The notes under the pieces are model-generated. The model was not told the origin of the DNA and made no database searches. It saw nothing but the letters and a program-made list of their open reading frames with translations. The translations under genes were made by a program, and so were the position numbers. A stretch of DNA of 64,000 bases from an uncultured Clostridia bacterium (GTDB lineage: Bacteria > Bacillota > Clostridia > CAKSNL01 > HGM11501). Below, in pieces: positions 1 through 8,323 of this stretch; positions within the stretch are counted from its first letter, which is position 1; each line of letters starts with the position of its first letter. The stretch lies in contig CAKSNL010000001.1 in assembly GCA_934476235.1 (NCBI GenBank), positions 186,001 through 250,000 on the forward strand, read 5' to 3'.

Positions 1-373
1 CGGTAACGCCCGATATGTTCGTTCCGTAATAGCAGGGCTCATCCCTTTGCTCGTTTATGACGATATAGCCGATGCATTTTCCCTTTAACGCATCGTCAAT
101 ATAGAGTCTTGCCGCCTCGCCGTTATCGCTCATCATATAGCTTATGTTCGCTTTGAGTCTGATTGATTTTATGCCTGTAAAATCAACCTCGCCGAACCCG
201 GCATAGCCGCCCGTGTTCCAGTTTTTCAAGCTCTCGGCAGTTGCCGATACGCCGCTTTTCGAAAGCTCTTTTACATCCTTGGGCAAAAGCGTTCTTCCGC
301 TTGCGGAGCATACCGCGCAAAAAAGCGACTGAAGCATTAAAACCGCAAGTACAATACTTAGAATTCTCCTCAT
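1..373 (-). CDS. Secreted protein, N-terminal part only (paralogue of the 911-aa TIM-barrel protein at 3614-6349)
   Basis: The gene runs off the left edge of the window; about 124 codons are visible. It starts at an ATG (371-373) with a good AGGAGG-type site just upstream and a hydrophobic signal peptide (MRRILSIVLAVLM...). The mature part closely resembles the N-terminal carbohydrate-binding-like domain of the protein at 3614-6349: GFGEVDFTG, ARLYIDD.LKGKCIGY and INEQ..EP..YYGTNI line up without gaps of note. It is therefore probably the start of a second secreted, carbohydrate-active protein of the same family. The promoter at 418-447 has the same layout as that of its paralogue. The catalytic part lies outside the window. 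Confidence 0.75.
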   Translation of the reverse strand, partial: MRRILSIVLAVLMLQSLFCAVCSASGRTLLPKDVKELSKSGVSATAESLKNWNTGGYAGFGEVDFTGIKSIRLKANISYMMSDNGEAARLYIDDALKGKCIGYIVINEQRDEPCYYGTNISGVT

Positions 374-417
374 TTTTATTCCTCCTTAAAAAACGGGGTA
401 AACCCTTCCTTAATTAT

Positions 418-524
418 ATTATAAGTCACCTCTGCCTTCAAAGTCAATGTACGATATTGACCTTTTTTAGTATTATTCTGACATTCGCTGCACTATATTA
501 TCTCAATTTTGTACAATATTTCAC
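418..524 (-). promoter_or_regulatory. Sigma-A promoter with upstream repeat elements
   Basis: On the minus strand TTGACT (442-447), an 18-base spacer and TATAAT (418-423) precede the gene that starts at 373. Upstream lie ATATTGACCTTTT (454-466, plus-strand reading) and TTGTACAATATTTCAC (509-524). Both words recur upstream of the paralogue (6551-6563 and 6503-6518). The positions, upstream of -35, suit an activator. The regulator is not identified. Confidence 0.65.
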
Positions 525-540
525 TTTTCTTCAATATGAC

Positions 541-580
541 AAAAAAACGCCCCGAAGAAAAGCTTCTTCGGGGTGTTTTT
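541..580 (-). terminator. Rho-independent terminator of the discoidin-repeat gene
   Basis: A perfect hairpin (CCCCGAAGAA, short loop, TTCTTCGGGG) follows the stop codon of the 581-3598 gene and is followed on the minus strand by a run of seven T. T runs on both sides make it usable in both directions. Confidence 0.85.
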
Positions 581-3500
581 TTATTTTGTGATCGTAACCG
601 TCTGTGTTTCGCCGTTCCAGTCTACCTTATAGCCTAACTGCTCGGATATAAAGCGGATCGGCACGAAAGTTCTTGAATCCTTTATCATGGGAGCGCTGCG
701 AAGCGTGTAGCGCACCTCGCCGAACGCCTTGTTCGTCACATAGACCAGGTCGTTGTCTATCTGCATAACGATCGTAACGCCGTTATTGTCTATCGTAACT
801 ATGGAATTCTCACCGTCCCAGGCAAGGGTCGCCCCCATCTGCTCCAAGAGTCCGCGAATGGGAATCTGAGTATAACCGTAGTCGATGAAGGGCGCAACGT
901 CCAGCTTAACCTCTCTGGTTTCGCCGCTCTCCTCAATTTTTATCGTGTCGGAGCCGATAACAAGATAATACTTTGTCTCCTGAGTGACTCTGTTTGCCGC
1001 CTCGTATGCGTGCTCGTAAAATTCAAGCTCGCCGCAGGTTGCATATCCGGTTCTGCCGTCCAGTATCTCAAACTTAAAATATCTTGCCTTAACGGGCTCG
1101 TCAAACGTGATCTTCTGTGCCACGAGCTTTTCCTCATAGGAGGCATGCTCCTTTATGAGCTTTAAGTCGTCCGCATTCTCGCCGGCATAGATGTTAAAGT
1201 CAAGCCAGATACCGTTCATTGATGCGTCCGTTATTCTGGGATAGTAAATGTACTCTACAACCGAGTATACTCCGCCCAAATCAACGGTAAGCGTAACGGG
1301 AAACTTCTTCCAGTCGTCTGTCGACGAATGCCAGTGTGTTTTCTGCGTTCCGTCAACAACGTTTGCCGCAAGCGAGTCTGATCTCCAAACCGAGGAAGCC
1401 TGTGCGTCCATGTTCTCGTTCGGAATCTTCACAAGCTTTTCGGACTCATAAATCTTTTTGAAATCATCATAGCTTTGAGCCGTCTTTAACTTATCGTCCG
1501 CCTTCAGAATGTCAAACTCAGCGATAACGCCGAATCCGCCCTGTGAGGTGAGCGACTGGAATTTAACTCTCTTTGCCTTGATGTTTGACGTCAGCTTGAC
1601 AATTTTCTCTTCGGAATTGGCATCGAATGTTCCTTCATCAGCCTTTAACCATTCGCCGGAATCGGAATCCGAAATATAGAACTCATATCCCCAGATCTGA
1701 CCTGTTGCCTCTTTTCTGGGAGTGTAGATAAATCCGGAAATGACTGTCGGCTCAGGAAGCGTAACCTCGATCCAGTGAGGGTTTTCTTCCTTGGTGAGTA
1801 TCGTCGCAACGCCGTCGTCGGTGTAGTTTGAATGCCAGTATGTGTCTTTATCTCCGTCAATTGCCCTTGTTGCCGGATAGTGAGGAAGTCTCTCGGAGGA
1901 CGCCTTAATGGTCCACTTTGACTTATCCTTGATTCTGCCGAGTCCGTCGTCCGGTCCCTCGTTCGAACCGATAACGACCTTCTGACCGCGGTTTGCCTCA
2001 CTGATCGTCTTTTTGGCTGTTCCTTCCGCCGCGAGTAAGTTAAATTCCGCACAGCTGCCGTAATCCCACGCGCCTGCCGTGATTTCGAACACTACCGTCT
2101 TAACGTCGATATCGAAGCCGAACTTTGCCGCCTTAATATCCTTTGTGTTTTCAAATGTTCCGGAGTATATCAAGACAGCGTCTCCTGAATCGGCTTCGGA
2201 AGCATAAATGTTATATGCCGTCACGGTTCCCGTGGTGTTATCCTGTCTGGGAGTGTAGGAAAGTCCGGACACCGTTGTTTTCTTGGAAAGATAATATGTC
2301 AGGTAGAAGGGCGGTTTATCCTGTGAAGACCCGTCCTGAGCATAGTCGGAATGCCAGTAGGTCTTGGTGTCTCCGTCAATCGTGTTTTCGGCAACGAACT
2401 TCTGATTGGTCGTCGAAGCCTCCACCTTCCAGCCGTCACGCGAAACGACTTTTCCTATATCCGCTGAGCCCGCGCCTTCGGACGAACCTATCTTCATTGT
2501 TTTGCCCGTTGACGCTGCCGCTATCGTTTTCTTTGTCTTTCCGTCTGCCGCGATGAGGTTAAACTCCGCACACGCTCCATAGCCCCACGCGCCATCGGTT
2601 ATTTCGAAAATTACAGTCTTTACATCTACGTCAAACCCGAACTTTACGTCCTTCGTGACCTTATCCTTTTCCATTGTTCCGGAATAGATCATTGTTGCGT
2701 TGCCCGAGTCAGAATCCGAAACATAGATGTTGTACGCCGTTACGATACCTGTCTCGTTATCCTGGCGCGGAACATAGGAAAATCCCGAAACCGCCGTCTT
2801 ACTCGGAAGATAATATGTCAGATAGAAGGGCGCCTCGTCCTTCGCTCCGCCGTCAACATATCCCGAATGCCAGTAAGTATTATTGTTTCCGTCAATCGTT
2901 TTGTCAGCCGAAAGGCTCTTATATGTTGTCGATGCTGAAACCTTCCATCCGTCGTGCGAAATATAATTTGCACTTCCGCCCGATGTTGTATTGCCGGATC
3001 CTGAGCCGGACCCTGAAGATTTCTGATCCGCTCCGATCTTTATCTTTTTACCCTTGGAGGCACCCGCAATGGTCTTTTTCGTTGAGCCGGAAGCTGCAAG
3101 GAGGTTAAACTCCGCGCATGTTCCGTAGTTCCACGCGCCGTCGGTTATCTCGAAAATAACCGTTTTAACGTCAATATTGAATCCGAAATTAACCGTTTTT
3201 GTATCCATGTTCTTTTCGAATGTTCCCGAATAGATGAGCGTTGCGTCGCCGGAGTCGGTATCCGATACATAGATGTTATACGCCGTTACAATTCCGGTCT
3301 CATTGTCCTGTCTTGCGCCGTATGCAAAACCGGAAACCGTCGTTTTATTGGGAAGATAATACGTCAGGTAGAAGGGCGGCTTATCCTGCGCGCTTCCGTC
3401 CTGTGCGTAATACGAATGCCAGTAGGTCTTTTCGTCGCCGTCAATCGTGTTTTCAGCCTTAAAGCTTCTGTCTGTGCTTGACGCCGTCGCCTTCCAGCCG

Positions 3501-3598
3501 TCACGCGAAACGAATGATGCAGCACTCGCCCCGATTAAACCTGTTACAAGGGAAGAAGCAAATGCTATCGTGAGTATCAGTGCTATTATTTTTTTCAT
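581..3598 (-). CDS. Secreted protein with five discoidin (F5/8 type C-like) repeats and a C-terminal copper-amine-oxidase-N-like stalk domain
   Basis: About 1005 residues with an N-terminal signal peptide ending near residue 29. Five galactose-binding-like repeats follow, at roughly 30-180, 215-360, 388-535, 563-705 and 725-865. Each has the ..IDG...TYWHS.. signature of the discoidin fold, and the first three are close copies (SRDGWK..AS; ARQDNETGIV/PRQDNETGIV; CAEFNL). Residues about 880-1007 form two beta-rich repeats of the Cu-amine-oxidase N-terminal type (VPIRFISEQLGYKVDW), a common cell-wall or stalk module in Clostridia. No catalytic domain is visible, so a glycan-binding surface role is inferred. 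It lies 15 bases after the TIM-barrel gene and is probably co-transcribed with it. The ATG at 3598 is preferred over 3604 because AAAGGA is 8 bases upstream of it. Confidence 0.82.
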   Translation of the reverse strand: MKKIIALILTIAFASSLVTGLIGASAASFVSRDGWKATASSTDRSFKAENTIDGDEKTYWHSYYAQDGSAQDKPPFYLTYYLPNKTTVSGFAYGARQDNETGIVTAYNIYVSDTDSGDATLIYSGTFEKNMDTKTVNFGFNIDVKTVIFEITDGAWNYGTCAEFNLLAASGSTKKTIAGASKGKKIKIGADQKSSGSGSGSGNTTSGGSANYISHDGWKVSASTTYKSLSADKTIDGNNNTYWHSGYVDGGAKDEAPFYLTYYLPSKTAVSGFSYVPRQDNETGIVTAYNIYVSDSDSGNATMIYSGTMEKDKVTKDVKFGFDVDVKTVIFEITDGAWGYGACAEFNLIAADGKTKKTIAAASTGKTMKIGSSEGAGSADIGKVVSRDGWKVEASTTNQKFVAENTIDGDTKTYWHSDYAQDGSSQDKPPFYLTYYLSKKTTVSGLSYTPRQDNTTGTVTAYNIYASEADSGDAVLIYSGTFENTKDIKAAKFGFDIDVKTVVFEITAGAWDYGSCAEFNLLAAEGTAKKTISEANRGQKVVIGSNEGPDDGLGRIKDKSKWTIKASSERLPHYPATRAIDGDKDTYWHSNYTDDGVATILTKEENPHWIEVTLPEPTVISGFIYTPRKEATGQIWGYEFYISDSDSGEWLKADEGTFDANSEEKIVKLTSNIKAKRVKFQSLTSQGGFGVIAEFDILKADDKLKTAQSYDDFKKIYESEKLVKIPNENMDAQASSVWRSDSLAANVVDGTQKTHWHSSTDDWKKFPVTLTVDLGGVYSVVEYIYYPRITDASMNGIWLDFNIYAGENADDLKLIKEHASYEEKLVAQKITFDEPVKARYFKFEILDGRTGYATCGELEFYEHAYEAANRVTQETKYYLVIGSDTIKIEESGETREVKLDVAPFIDYGYTQIPIRGLLEQMGATLAWDGENSIVTIDNNGVTIVMQIDNDLVYVTNKAFGEVRYTLRSAPMIKDSRTFVPIRFISEQLGYKVDWNGETQTVTITK

Positions 3599-3613
3599 TT
3601 TCATCTTCCTTTC

Positions 3614-6349
3614 TTAGTTTATGTGGCTTATCGCCGCATTGATTGCGCTCATCACAAAATCTCCGCTGCCGATCGCATACGCTCCGTTTCCGAGTGACGA
3701 TACTCTCCACCCGAACGCTGTCTCAAGCATCGTCGCCGGAATGTAGATAACTCCGTTCACAACTGTTGCCGGATTTGCCGTGTAGCGGAGCTTTCCGTCA
3801 ACCTTCATCTCAAGACTGCCAAAAACGTTAACGGACCAGTGCATGTCGATCTTCTCATCTTCTGTCAGTCTGTGATTTTTGATGTGTATCTTGTTTCTCA
3901 AATTGTCATAATATACCTTCGACTTGCCGTTGCCGAGTATCTCCTCAACCGCGCTCATCGGAAGGTAGATTGTGCCGTTGGACTCGAACGCCGTTACGCG
4001 TGTGTCCTTATCGTAAACGTTCATCTTTCCGCCGTTTACAACCATCTTCTTTGCGCCAGCCTTGACTACGGAAACGTCCGTAAGGTTCGCTCTGTCTGCC
4101 TGCGAAAGCGCGGTCTGCTCCTTCTCTGTGTAAAGGTAATTGAATCTGCCGACAGGTGCCGCATTGCCCTCTGTGTAGAAGAGCAATAAGTCTCCCTTAG
4201 CGTCTATATTATCCGTCCACTTAAATTCAAGCTCCGTGTTATAGCCGATAAGTGCCTTGGGCACCTTAACCGTCATGGTCTTTCCCGATACCGCGTACTC
4301 TGCCGTGCCGACCTCGGTCTTATCAAACGAACCGTCGGCGAATTTATACACCTTGCCGCCCGCGATTACATAGTCATAGCCTTCCCAGCCTGTCGGGTAG
4401 TTGCGGTCGGAATTTATGTAGAGGTTCATGCTATCTGAATCACGCATGTTGATGTCAGACTCGCACACCGCGTAGAAGTAAAGGTTTGCCGCGTCGCGCG
4501 CTACCTTTGCGCGGGAAATTGAGTTTACAACCTCGGTCTTATAGACATAGTTCTCTCCTGTGTCATAGTCCTTATAGCCCAGTGCGTCGCGCTCATATGC
4601 GCCGTAATCGTTGATGTATTCAGGTGCTACGTTTGCCCACTGCGCTTCGCCGCCGTTTATGTCTATCGCAGTCTCAGCCGATGCGACCGGTGCCGGGCGA
4701 ACGCCCTTATACTTTCTTATGAAATCGACCAAAATGTTATAGTAGTCGTCCTTTACCTCGCCCTTTGTGGGTTCGAAGTCACGGCTTCTTTCATCATTGT
4801 AAAGGTCGATAAACGCATTGGGAACGCCGTAATAGTCACGTCCGCGTGCGGTGTTATACTCGTTCCAGCCGTCTATGAAGCAGAACTCTGGGTCAATATC
4901 TAAAACGCGGGACGCCTGCTCGCGGAAGAAATACCCCTCGTGAACTGCCTCGGGGCGGTAGTCCTCGCCGAACGCCTCGGTATAGCTCTTGCCCTTGTTG
5001 TAGTCCTCCGAAAATACGCCTACTCTGGTCTCCTTATAAAGGTAAGACTCGTTTATCGCCATACCTAAGTTAACGCACTCGGTTCTGCCGTTTTCGGTGT
5101 ATCCCCACTCGGGCTGAGGATAGTTTACGAGCCAGTGCCAGTATTTGTTCTGAGTTGTATCGCCCTTCCAGCGGTTGCCCGTCTCACGGAAGGTGAAAAA
5201 GTCAATAAGCTCGTTTACAAGTGCAACTTCCTCGGTATCCTCGGAATTTGCCGCCTTAACGTTCTCATCATATCCGTTCTGGATCATTAAGGGCTTGCCG
5301 TCCCAGTAATACCAGAGGTCTTTATAATACTCATTATAGCAAAGGTTAAAGTAGATCGCCTTTAACATTCTCCACCTGTTGGGAAGGGTCGAGCCCATCT
5401 GAAGATATCCGCTTATCTTGGGAACGTTCACGCCGTCCTCGCGTGCGTCGTGGTACGCTCTCATCATCACGTCAAGTCCCTTTGCATATATGGAGTCGCC
5501 GTTGGTGTAGTCTAAAAATACAACGTCAACGCCGGCATCTGCCATGAGCTCTGCGGACTTTCTGTAGTGCCAGTAATCGGTATCGTCATAAAATCCGTAT
5601 ACCGGCTCATCCCACCATGCGGGTCCGTTTGTGGGCCATGCCGAGTGGTTATAGTCATCCTTCGCCTCGGGATATTTTGCTATTATCTCCGATGCGATAT
5701 ATGCCTTTGAATTATGAAGGTGCCAGTCGTGGTAGAACATGCCGACCTCGTGATTGCCTGCCTTCACTCCGCCTGTTTCCTCAAAATCTGCAAGTCTTAA
5801 TCCATATGCATTGGTTGCGGTCCATGTATCTGCATAGTTATCTATTATCTTGTCGTCCGGAACCGGAGTCACCGCTTTCGGGTCGACCCACTCTTCATCC
5901 GACAGTACAACGTCATAAAGCGTCAGATAATTCGAGTGCGAATAGTTCTGCTTTATGTAAAACTTGTGTGTTCCGGTCACGCCCTCTATGTTCGTGCCGT
6001 AGTATTTTCCGGGCTCCTGCGTCTGCTCGTTTATTATTACGTAGCCGATGCACTTGCCCTTTAACGGGTCGTCTATATAGAGTCTGAACGCCTCGCCGTT
6101 CTCCTCTATCATATATGCCTGGCTGAGCTTTAATCTTACGGATTTCACCCCCGTAAAATCAACCTCGCCGAAGCCGATGTATCCGCCGTCGTTAAACCCT
6201 TTTACGCGGTCGCCCTGTACGGAAACACCCGTGCTGCTCTTTTCCTTAATGTCCGATGCCGTCAGCGTTTTCTCGCTCGCGCCGACCGATACCGCAAAAA
6301 GACCTGCGCACATCGAAAGAGCTAAAATCGCCGATATTACCTTCCTCAT
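3614..6349 (-). CDS. Secreted TIM-barrel (GH71/GH99-like) carbohydrate-active protein with binding and stalk domains
   Basis: 911 residues from the ATG at 6349, which has AGGAGG at 6357-6362; the longer in-frame start at 6379 lacks a site. Order of parts: signal peptide (MRKVISAILALSM...), N-terminal beta-sandwich (about 25-150), a TIM-barrel-like region (about 190-580) with VGMFYHDWHLHN, VYGFYDDTD, AELMADAGVDVVFLDYTNGD and FIDGWNEYN, a CBM9-like beta domain (about 600-760; DAANLYFYAVCESD), and a C-terminal Cu-amine-oxidase-N-like stalk. The barrel resembles the GH71/GH99-like group, in which proteins use a travelling-barrel signature of this kind, but I cannot assign the family or substrate. 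Its partner genes are discoidin and rhamnosidase-type proteins, so complex glycans are likely. Confidence 0.7.
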   Translation of the reverse strand: MRKVISAILALSMCAGLFAVSVGASEKTLTASDIKEKSSTGVSVQGDRVKGFNDGGYIGFGEVDFTGVKSVRLKLSQAYMIEENGEAFRLYIDDPLKGKCIGYVIINEQTQEPGKYYGTNIEGVTGTHKFYIKQNYSHSNYLTLYDVVLSDEEWVDPKAVTPVPDDKIIDNYADTWTATNAYGLRLADFEETGGVKAGNHEVGMFYHDWHLHNSKAYIASEIIAKYPEAKDDYNHSAWPTNGPAWWDEPVYGFYDDTDYWHYRKSAELMADAGVDVVFLDYTNGDSIYAKGLDVMMRAYHDAREDGVNVPKISGYLQMGSTLPNRWRMLKAIYFNLCYNEYYKDLWYYWDGKPLMIQNGYDENVKAANSEDTEEVALVNELIDFFTFRETGNRWKGDTTQNKYWHWLVNYPQPEWGYTENGRTECVNLGMAINESYLYKETRVGVFSEDYNKGKSYTEAFGEDYRPEAVHEGYFFREQASRVLDIDPEFCFIDGWNEYNTARGRDYYGVPNAFIDLYNDERSRDFEPTKGEVKDDYYNILVDFIRKYKGVRPAPVASAETAIDINGGEAQWANVAPEYINDYGAYERDALGYKDYDTGENYVYKTEVVNSISRAKVARDAANLYFYAVCESDINMRDSDSMNLYINSDRNYPTGWEGYDYVIAGGKVYKFADGSFDKTEVGTAEYAVSGKTMTVKVPKALIGYNTELEFKWTDNIDAKGDLLLFYTEGNAAPVGRFNYLYTEKEQTALSQADRANLTDVSVVKAGAKKMVVNGGKMNVYDKDTRVTAFESNGTIYLPMSAVEEILGNGKSKVYYDNLRNKIHIKNHRLTEDEKIDMHWSVNVFGSLEMKVDGKLRYTANPATVVNGVIYIPATMLETAFGWRVSSLGNGAYAIGSGDFVMSAINAAISHIN

Positions 6350-6452
6350 TCTTATTCCTCCTTTTTTATATTCTACCACATTAACAAGGCACGTTTCAAT
6401 GCATTTTCCGACCGGATTTATTGCACTTTTTTAAACATCACCCTATAAATAT

Positions 6453-6563
6453 ATTATAACGCCGCTCTTTGTTTTCCGTCAATGTATAATCTTGACTTTT
6501 TCTTGTACAATATTTCACATTTCGAGATGATATTGACTTTTTCTTGTACTATATTGACCTTTT
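6453..6563 (-). promoter_or_regulatory. Sigma-A promoter with tandem activator-like direct repeats
   Basis: On the minus strand TTGACG (6477-6482), an 18-base spacer and TATAAT (6453-6458) drive the 3614-6349 gene. Upstream is a perfect 17-base direct repeat, TTGACTTTTTCTTGTAC on the plus strand, at 6492-6508 and 6533-6549; the starts are 41 bases apart, about four helical turns. The TTGTACAA palindrome lies inside the first copy and its flank. The arrangement matches 418-524 and suggests a shared regulator, probably an activator. Confidence 0.7.
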
Positions 6564-6671
6564 GGTTTAGAAACACACAAAAAGCGCTGATAAAATCAAA
6601 CCGCCTCTTGTGTAATCTGCCTACCTGTTTTTATCCCGTTGGCACAACGGCGTAAAGTGTCTTTCCTTTAT

Positions 6672-7454
6672 TCATTTGTTATCGGTAATCGAGTATAACT
6701 GAATCGTGTTTCCGCCGTCGACAACCAGCTCTGCCCCGGTAGTATTACGGGCGCACGCGGCAAAGTACCATACCGCATCCGCAACATCCGCGCCCGTTGC
6801 CACATCGCCGAGCGGAGTATACCGCGACGGAACGTTTGCATAAAATTCCGGCGATTTATCACATCTGTCGGTCCTTATCATGCCCGGCAGAACCGCGTTA
6901 ACGCGTATATTGTATTTTCCGAGATCGAACGCCAGCCCGCGCATCATGCCGAGCTGACCGCTCTTTGACGCTTCATAGGCAATTCTGTTCGGAATCACGC
7001 GGTACGCCGTATTCGAGTTAACGAAAACAATATTGCCTCCGCCGTTTTCCTTCATTCGCCTTGCAGCGTGTTCGCACAGGCAATAATTCCACACCATATT
7101 TGTGTTTATCACACGCATAAAGTCCGTTAACGGGCTTTTGAAGATTTCCATGTTCAGCCCCTGATCGGCTGCGTTCAAAACCAGAGTTTCTATGAAAATG
7201 CCCTTTTCGTCAAGTTTTTCGAACATTCCGTGCGCCGAATTCTCGTCCACAGTCGTTTCATTTATAAGCGAATCTATGGTATACCCCATTATTTTAACAT
7301 CGGGAAACTTTTTTTCATATGCTTTCTTTGCATCCTTAACTTTCGATTCGTTTCTCCCGGTAAACACAATATCATAGCCCTCAGAGGCAAATTTTTCAAC
7401 TATTGCAACACCGGTATTAATACAGGCTCCGGTGATAAGTACAGTTTTATTCAT
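6672..7454 (-). CDS. SDR-family NAD(P)-dependent dehydrogenase/reductase
   Basis: 260 residues, normal length for a classical short-chain dehydrogenase. The N terminus carries the nucleotide-binding motif TGACINTG and a TGRN segment; the catalytic Ser is in FVNSNT and the Tyr/Lys pair in YEASK; the C terminus has the usual ..GAELVVDGG.. end. The ATG at 7454 is chosen because GGAGG precedes it; the longer start at 7484 has no site and lies inside the upstream gene. It is the last gene of the GH16/dehydratase/lactonase operon, 13 bases after the GH16 gene. In that context oxidation of a free sugar or sugar alcohol is a reasonable inference; the substrate cannot be read from the sequence. Confidence 0.8.
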   Translation of the reverse strand: MNKTVLITGACINTGVAIVEKFASEGYDIVFTGRNESKVKDAKKAYEKKFPDVKIMGYTIDSLINETTVDENSAHGMFEKLDEKGIFIETLVLNAADQGLNMEIFKSPLTDFMRVINTNMVWNYCLCEHAARRMKENGGGNIVFVNSNTAYRVIPNRIAYEASKSGQLGMMRGLAFDLGKYNIRVNAVLPGMIRTDRCDKSPEFYANVPSRYTPLGDVATGADVADAVWYFAACARNTTGAELVVDGGNTIQLYSITDNK

Positions 7455-7467
7455 ATGTCCTCCCGTG

Positions 7468-8307
7468 TCAGCCGATTTTGTCATATACTCTTACGAAATC
7501 GGCAATAAATGCGTCATCAACAAAATCGCCCTGTATTTCAAAAGGCATAACCTGTGCTTCATCTTTCTTAACCCAGCGGTACCCCTGAACCTCTGTCGTC
7601 AGCAGAATAAACTGCGGAACATGAGATATATTTTCGGTGCACCTTGAAACCTCTTTCCCGTCACAGTAAAAAACGTATTTATCGGGCTGCCAATCCATAC
7701 CGAAATAGTGCCAGCCGTCCTCTGTTTTTTCAAGGTCGTATGATACTCTGCCTTCTTCCCTGAACTGTTTGCCGTAACCGCCCATAATGTTTCCCGTTGT
7801 CGCTTTTCCGCCTATGAAACATTCCATAATATCGGATTCGATTCCGCACCATTCCGGCTCAAATCTTGTTCCGATGGACGGCGACTGCGTCCAGAACGCA
7901 CTCCACATAATTCCCGGATTTTTCTGAAATTTGCACCTTAATTCATAATATCCGTAGCGGTGCACAAATTTGGGCTTTTCCAAAACTCCCAGCTTCCAAA
8001 ATTCTTCCTGACCCCACGGATTTTTTGATTCGCCCGTCGGAATATCAAAGGAATTTGACCCCGTCTGCAGCTGCGGCGAAACGTACCGACAGTCTTTTTC
8101 GGTTCTGTGCAGCTCAATATGGCTTTTCCCGTCAAGAACAACTCCCCGGTCGGTGTAGGCGTCAAACGGCTTCCCCCAAAAATTCAGTCTGTAATCCCAC
8201 TTTGTTCTGTCAAGCTCCGTCCCGTCAAATTCATCCGCCCACACAAGCTTCCATTCTCCTTCGGGCAAATAGCTCGGTTCGTGTCCCTCTACTTCGAATT
8301 TTCTCAT
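7468..8307 (-). CDS. GH16-family beta-glycanase-like enzyme, cytoplasmic
   Basis: 279 residues with the GH16 jelly-roll pattern: WADEFDG near the N terminus and the catalytic motif ESDIME, in which E157, D159 and E162 correspond to nucleophile, assisting Asp and acid/base. The downstream WHYFGMDW and YFYCDG-like strands also fit. No signal peptide is visible, so it should act inside the cell or on imported oligosaccharides, which is unusual for GH16. Family members cut laminarin, lichenan, agar, porphyran or carrageenan; the subfamily cannot be told here. The ATG at 8307 is preferred over a GTG at 8316 that almost abuts the AGGAG site. It sits between the dehydratase (16 bases upstream) and the SDR gene. 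Confidence 0.8.
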   Translation of the reverse strand: MRKFEVEGHEPSYLPEGEWKLVWADEFDGTELDRTKWDYRLNFWGKPFDAYTDRGVVLDGKSHIELHRTEKDCRYVSPQLQTGSNSFDIPTGESKNPWGQEEFWKLGVLEKPKFVHRYGYYELRCKFQKNPGIMWSAFWTQSPSIGTRFEPEWCGIESDIMECFIGGKATTGNIMGGYGKQFREEGRVSYDLEKTEDGWHYFGMDWQPDKYVFYCDGKEVSRCTENISHVPQFILLTTEVQGYRWVKKDEAQVMPFEIQGDFVDDAFIADFVRVYDKIG

Positions 8308-8323
8308 TTTTTGCACAACTCCT

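Noticed and set aside
2143..3462. Plus-strand open frames within the discoidin gene
   Set aside because: They recur once per repeat unit as antisense shadows, with Arg/Ser-rich products and no ribosome binding sites.
1..6563. Polysaccharide utilisation locus of the Bacteroidetes SusCD type
   Set aside because: There is no SusC/SusD pair; the secreted proteins have Gram-positive stalk and discoidin modules.
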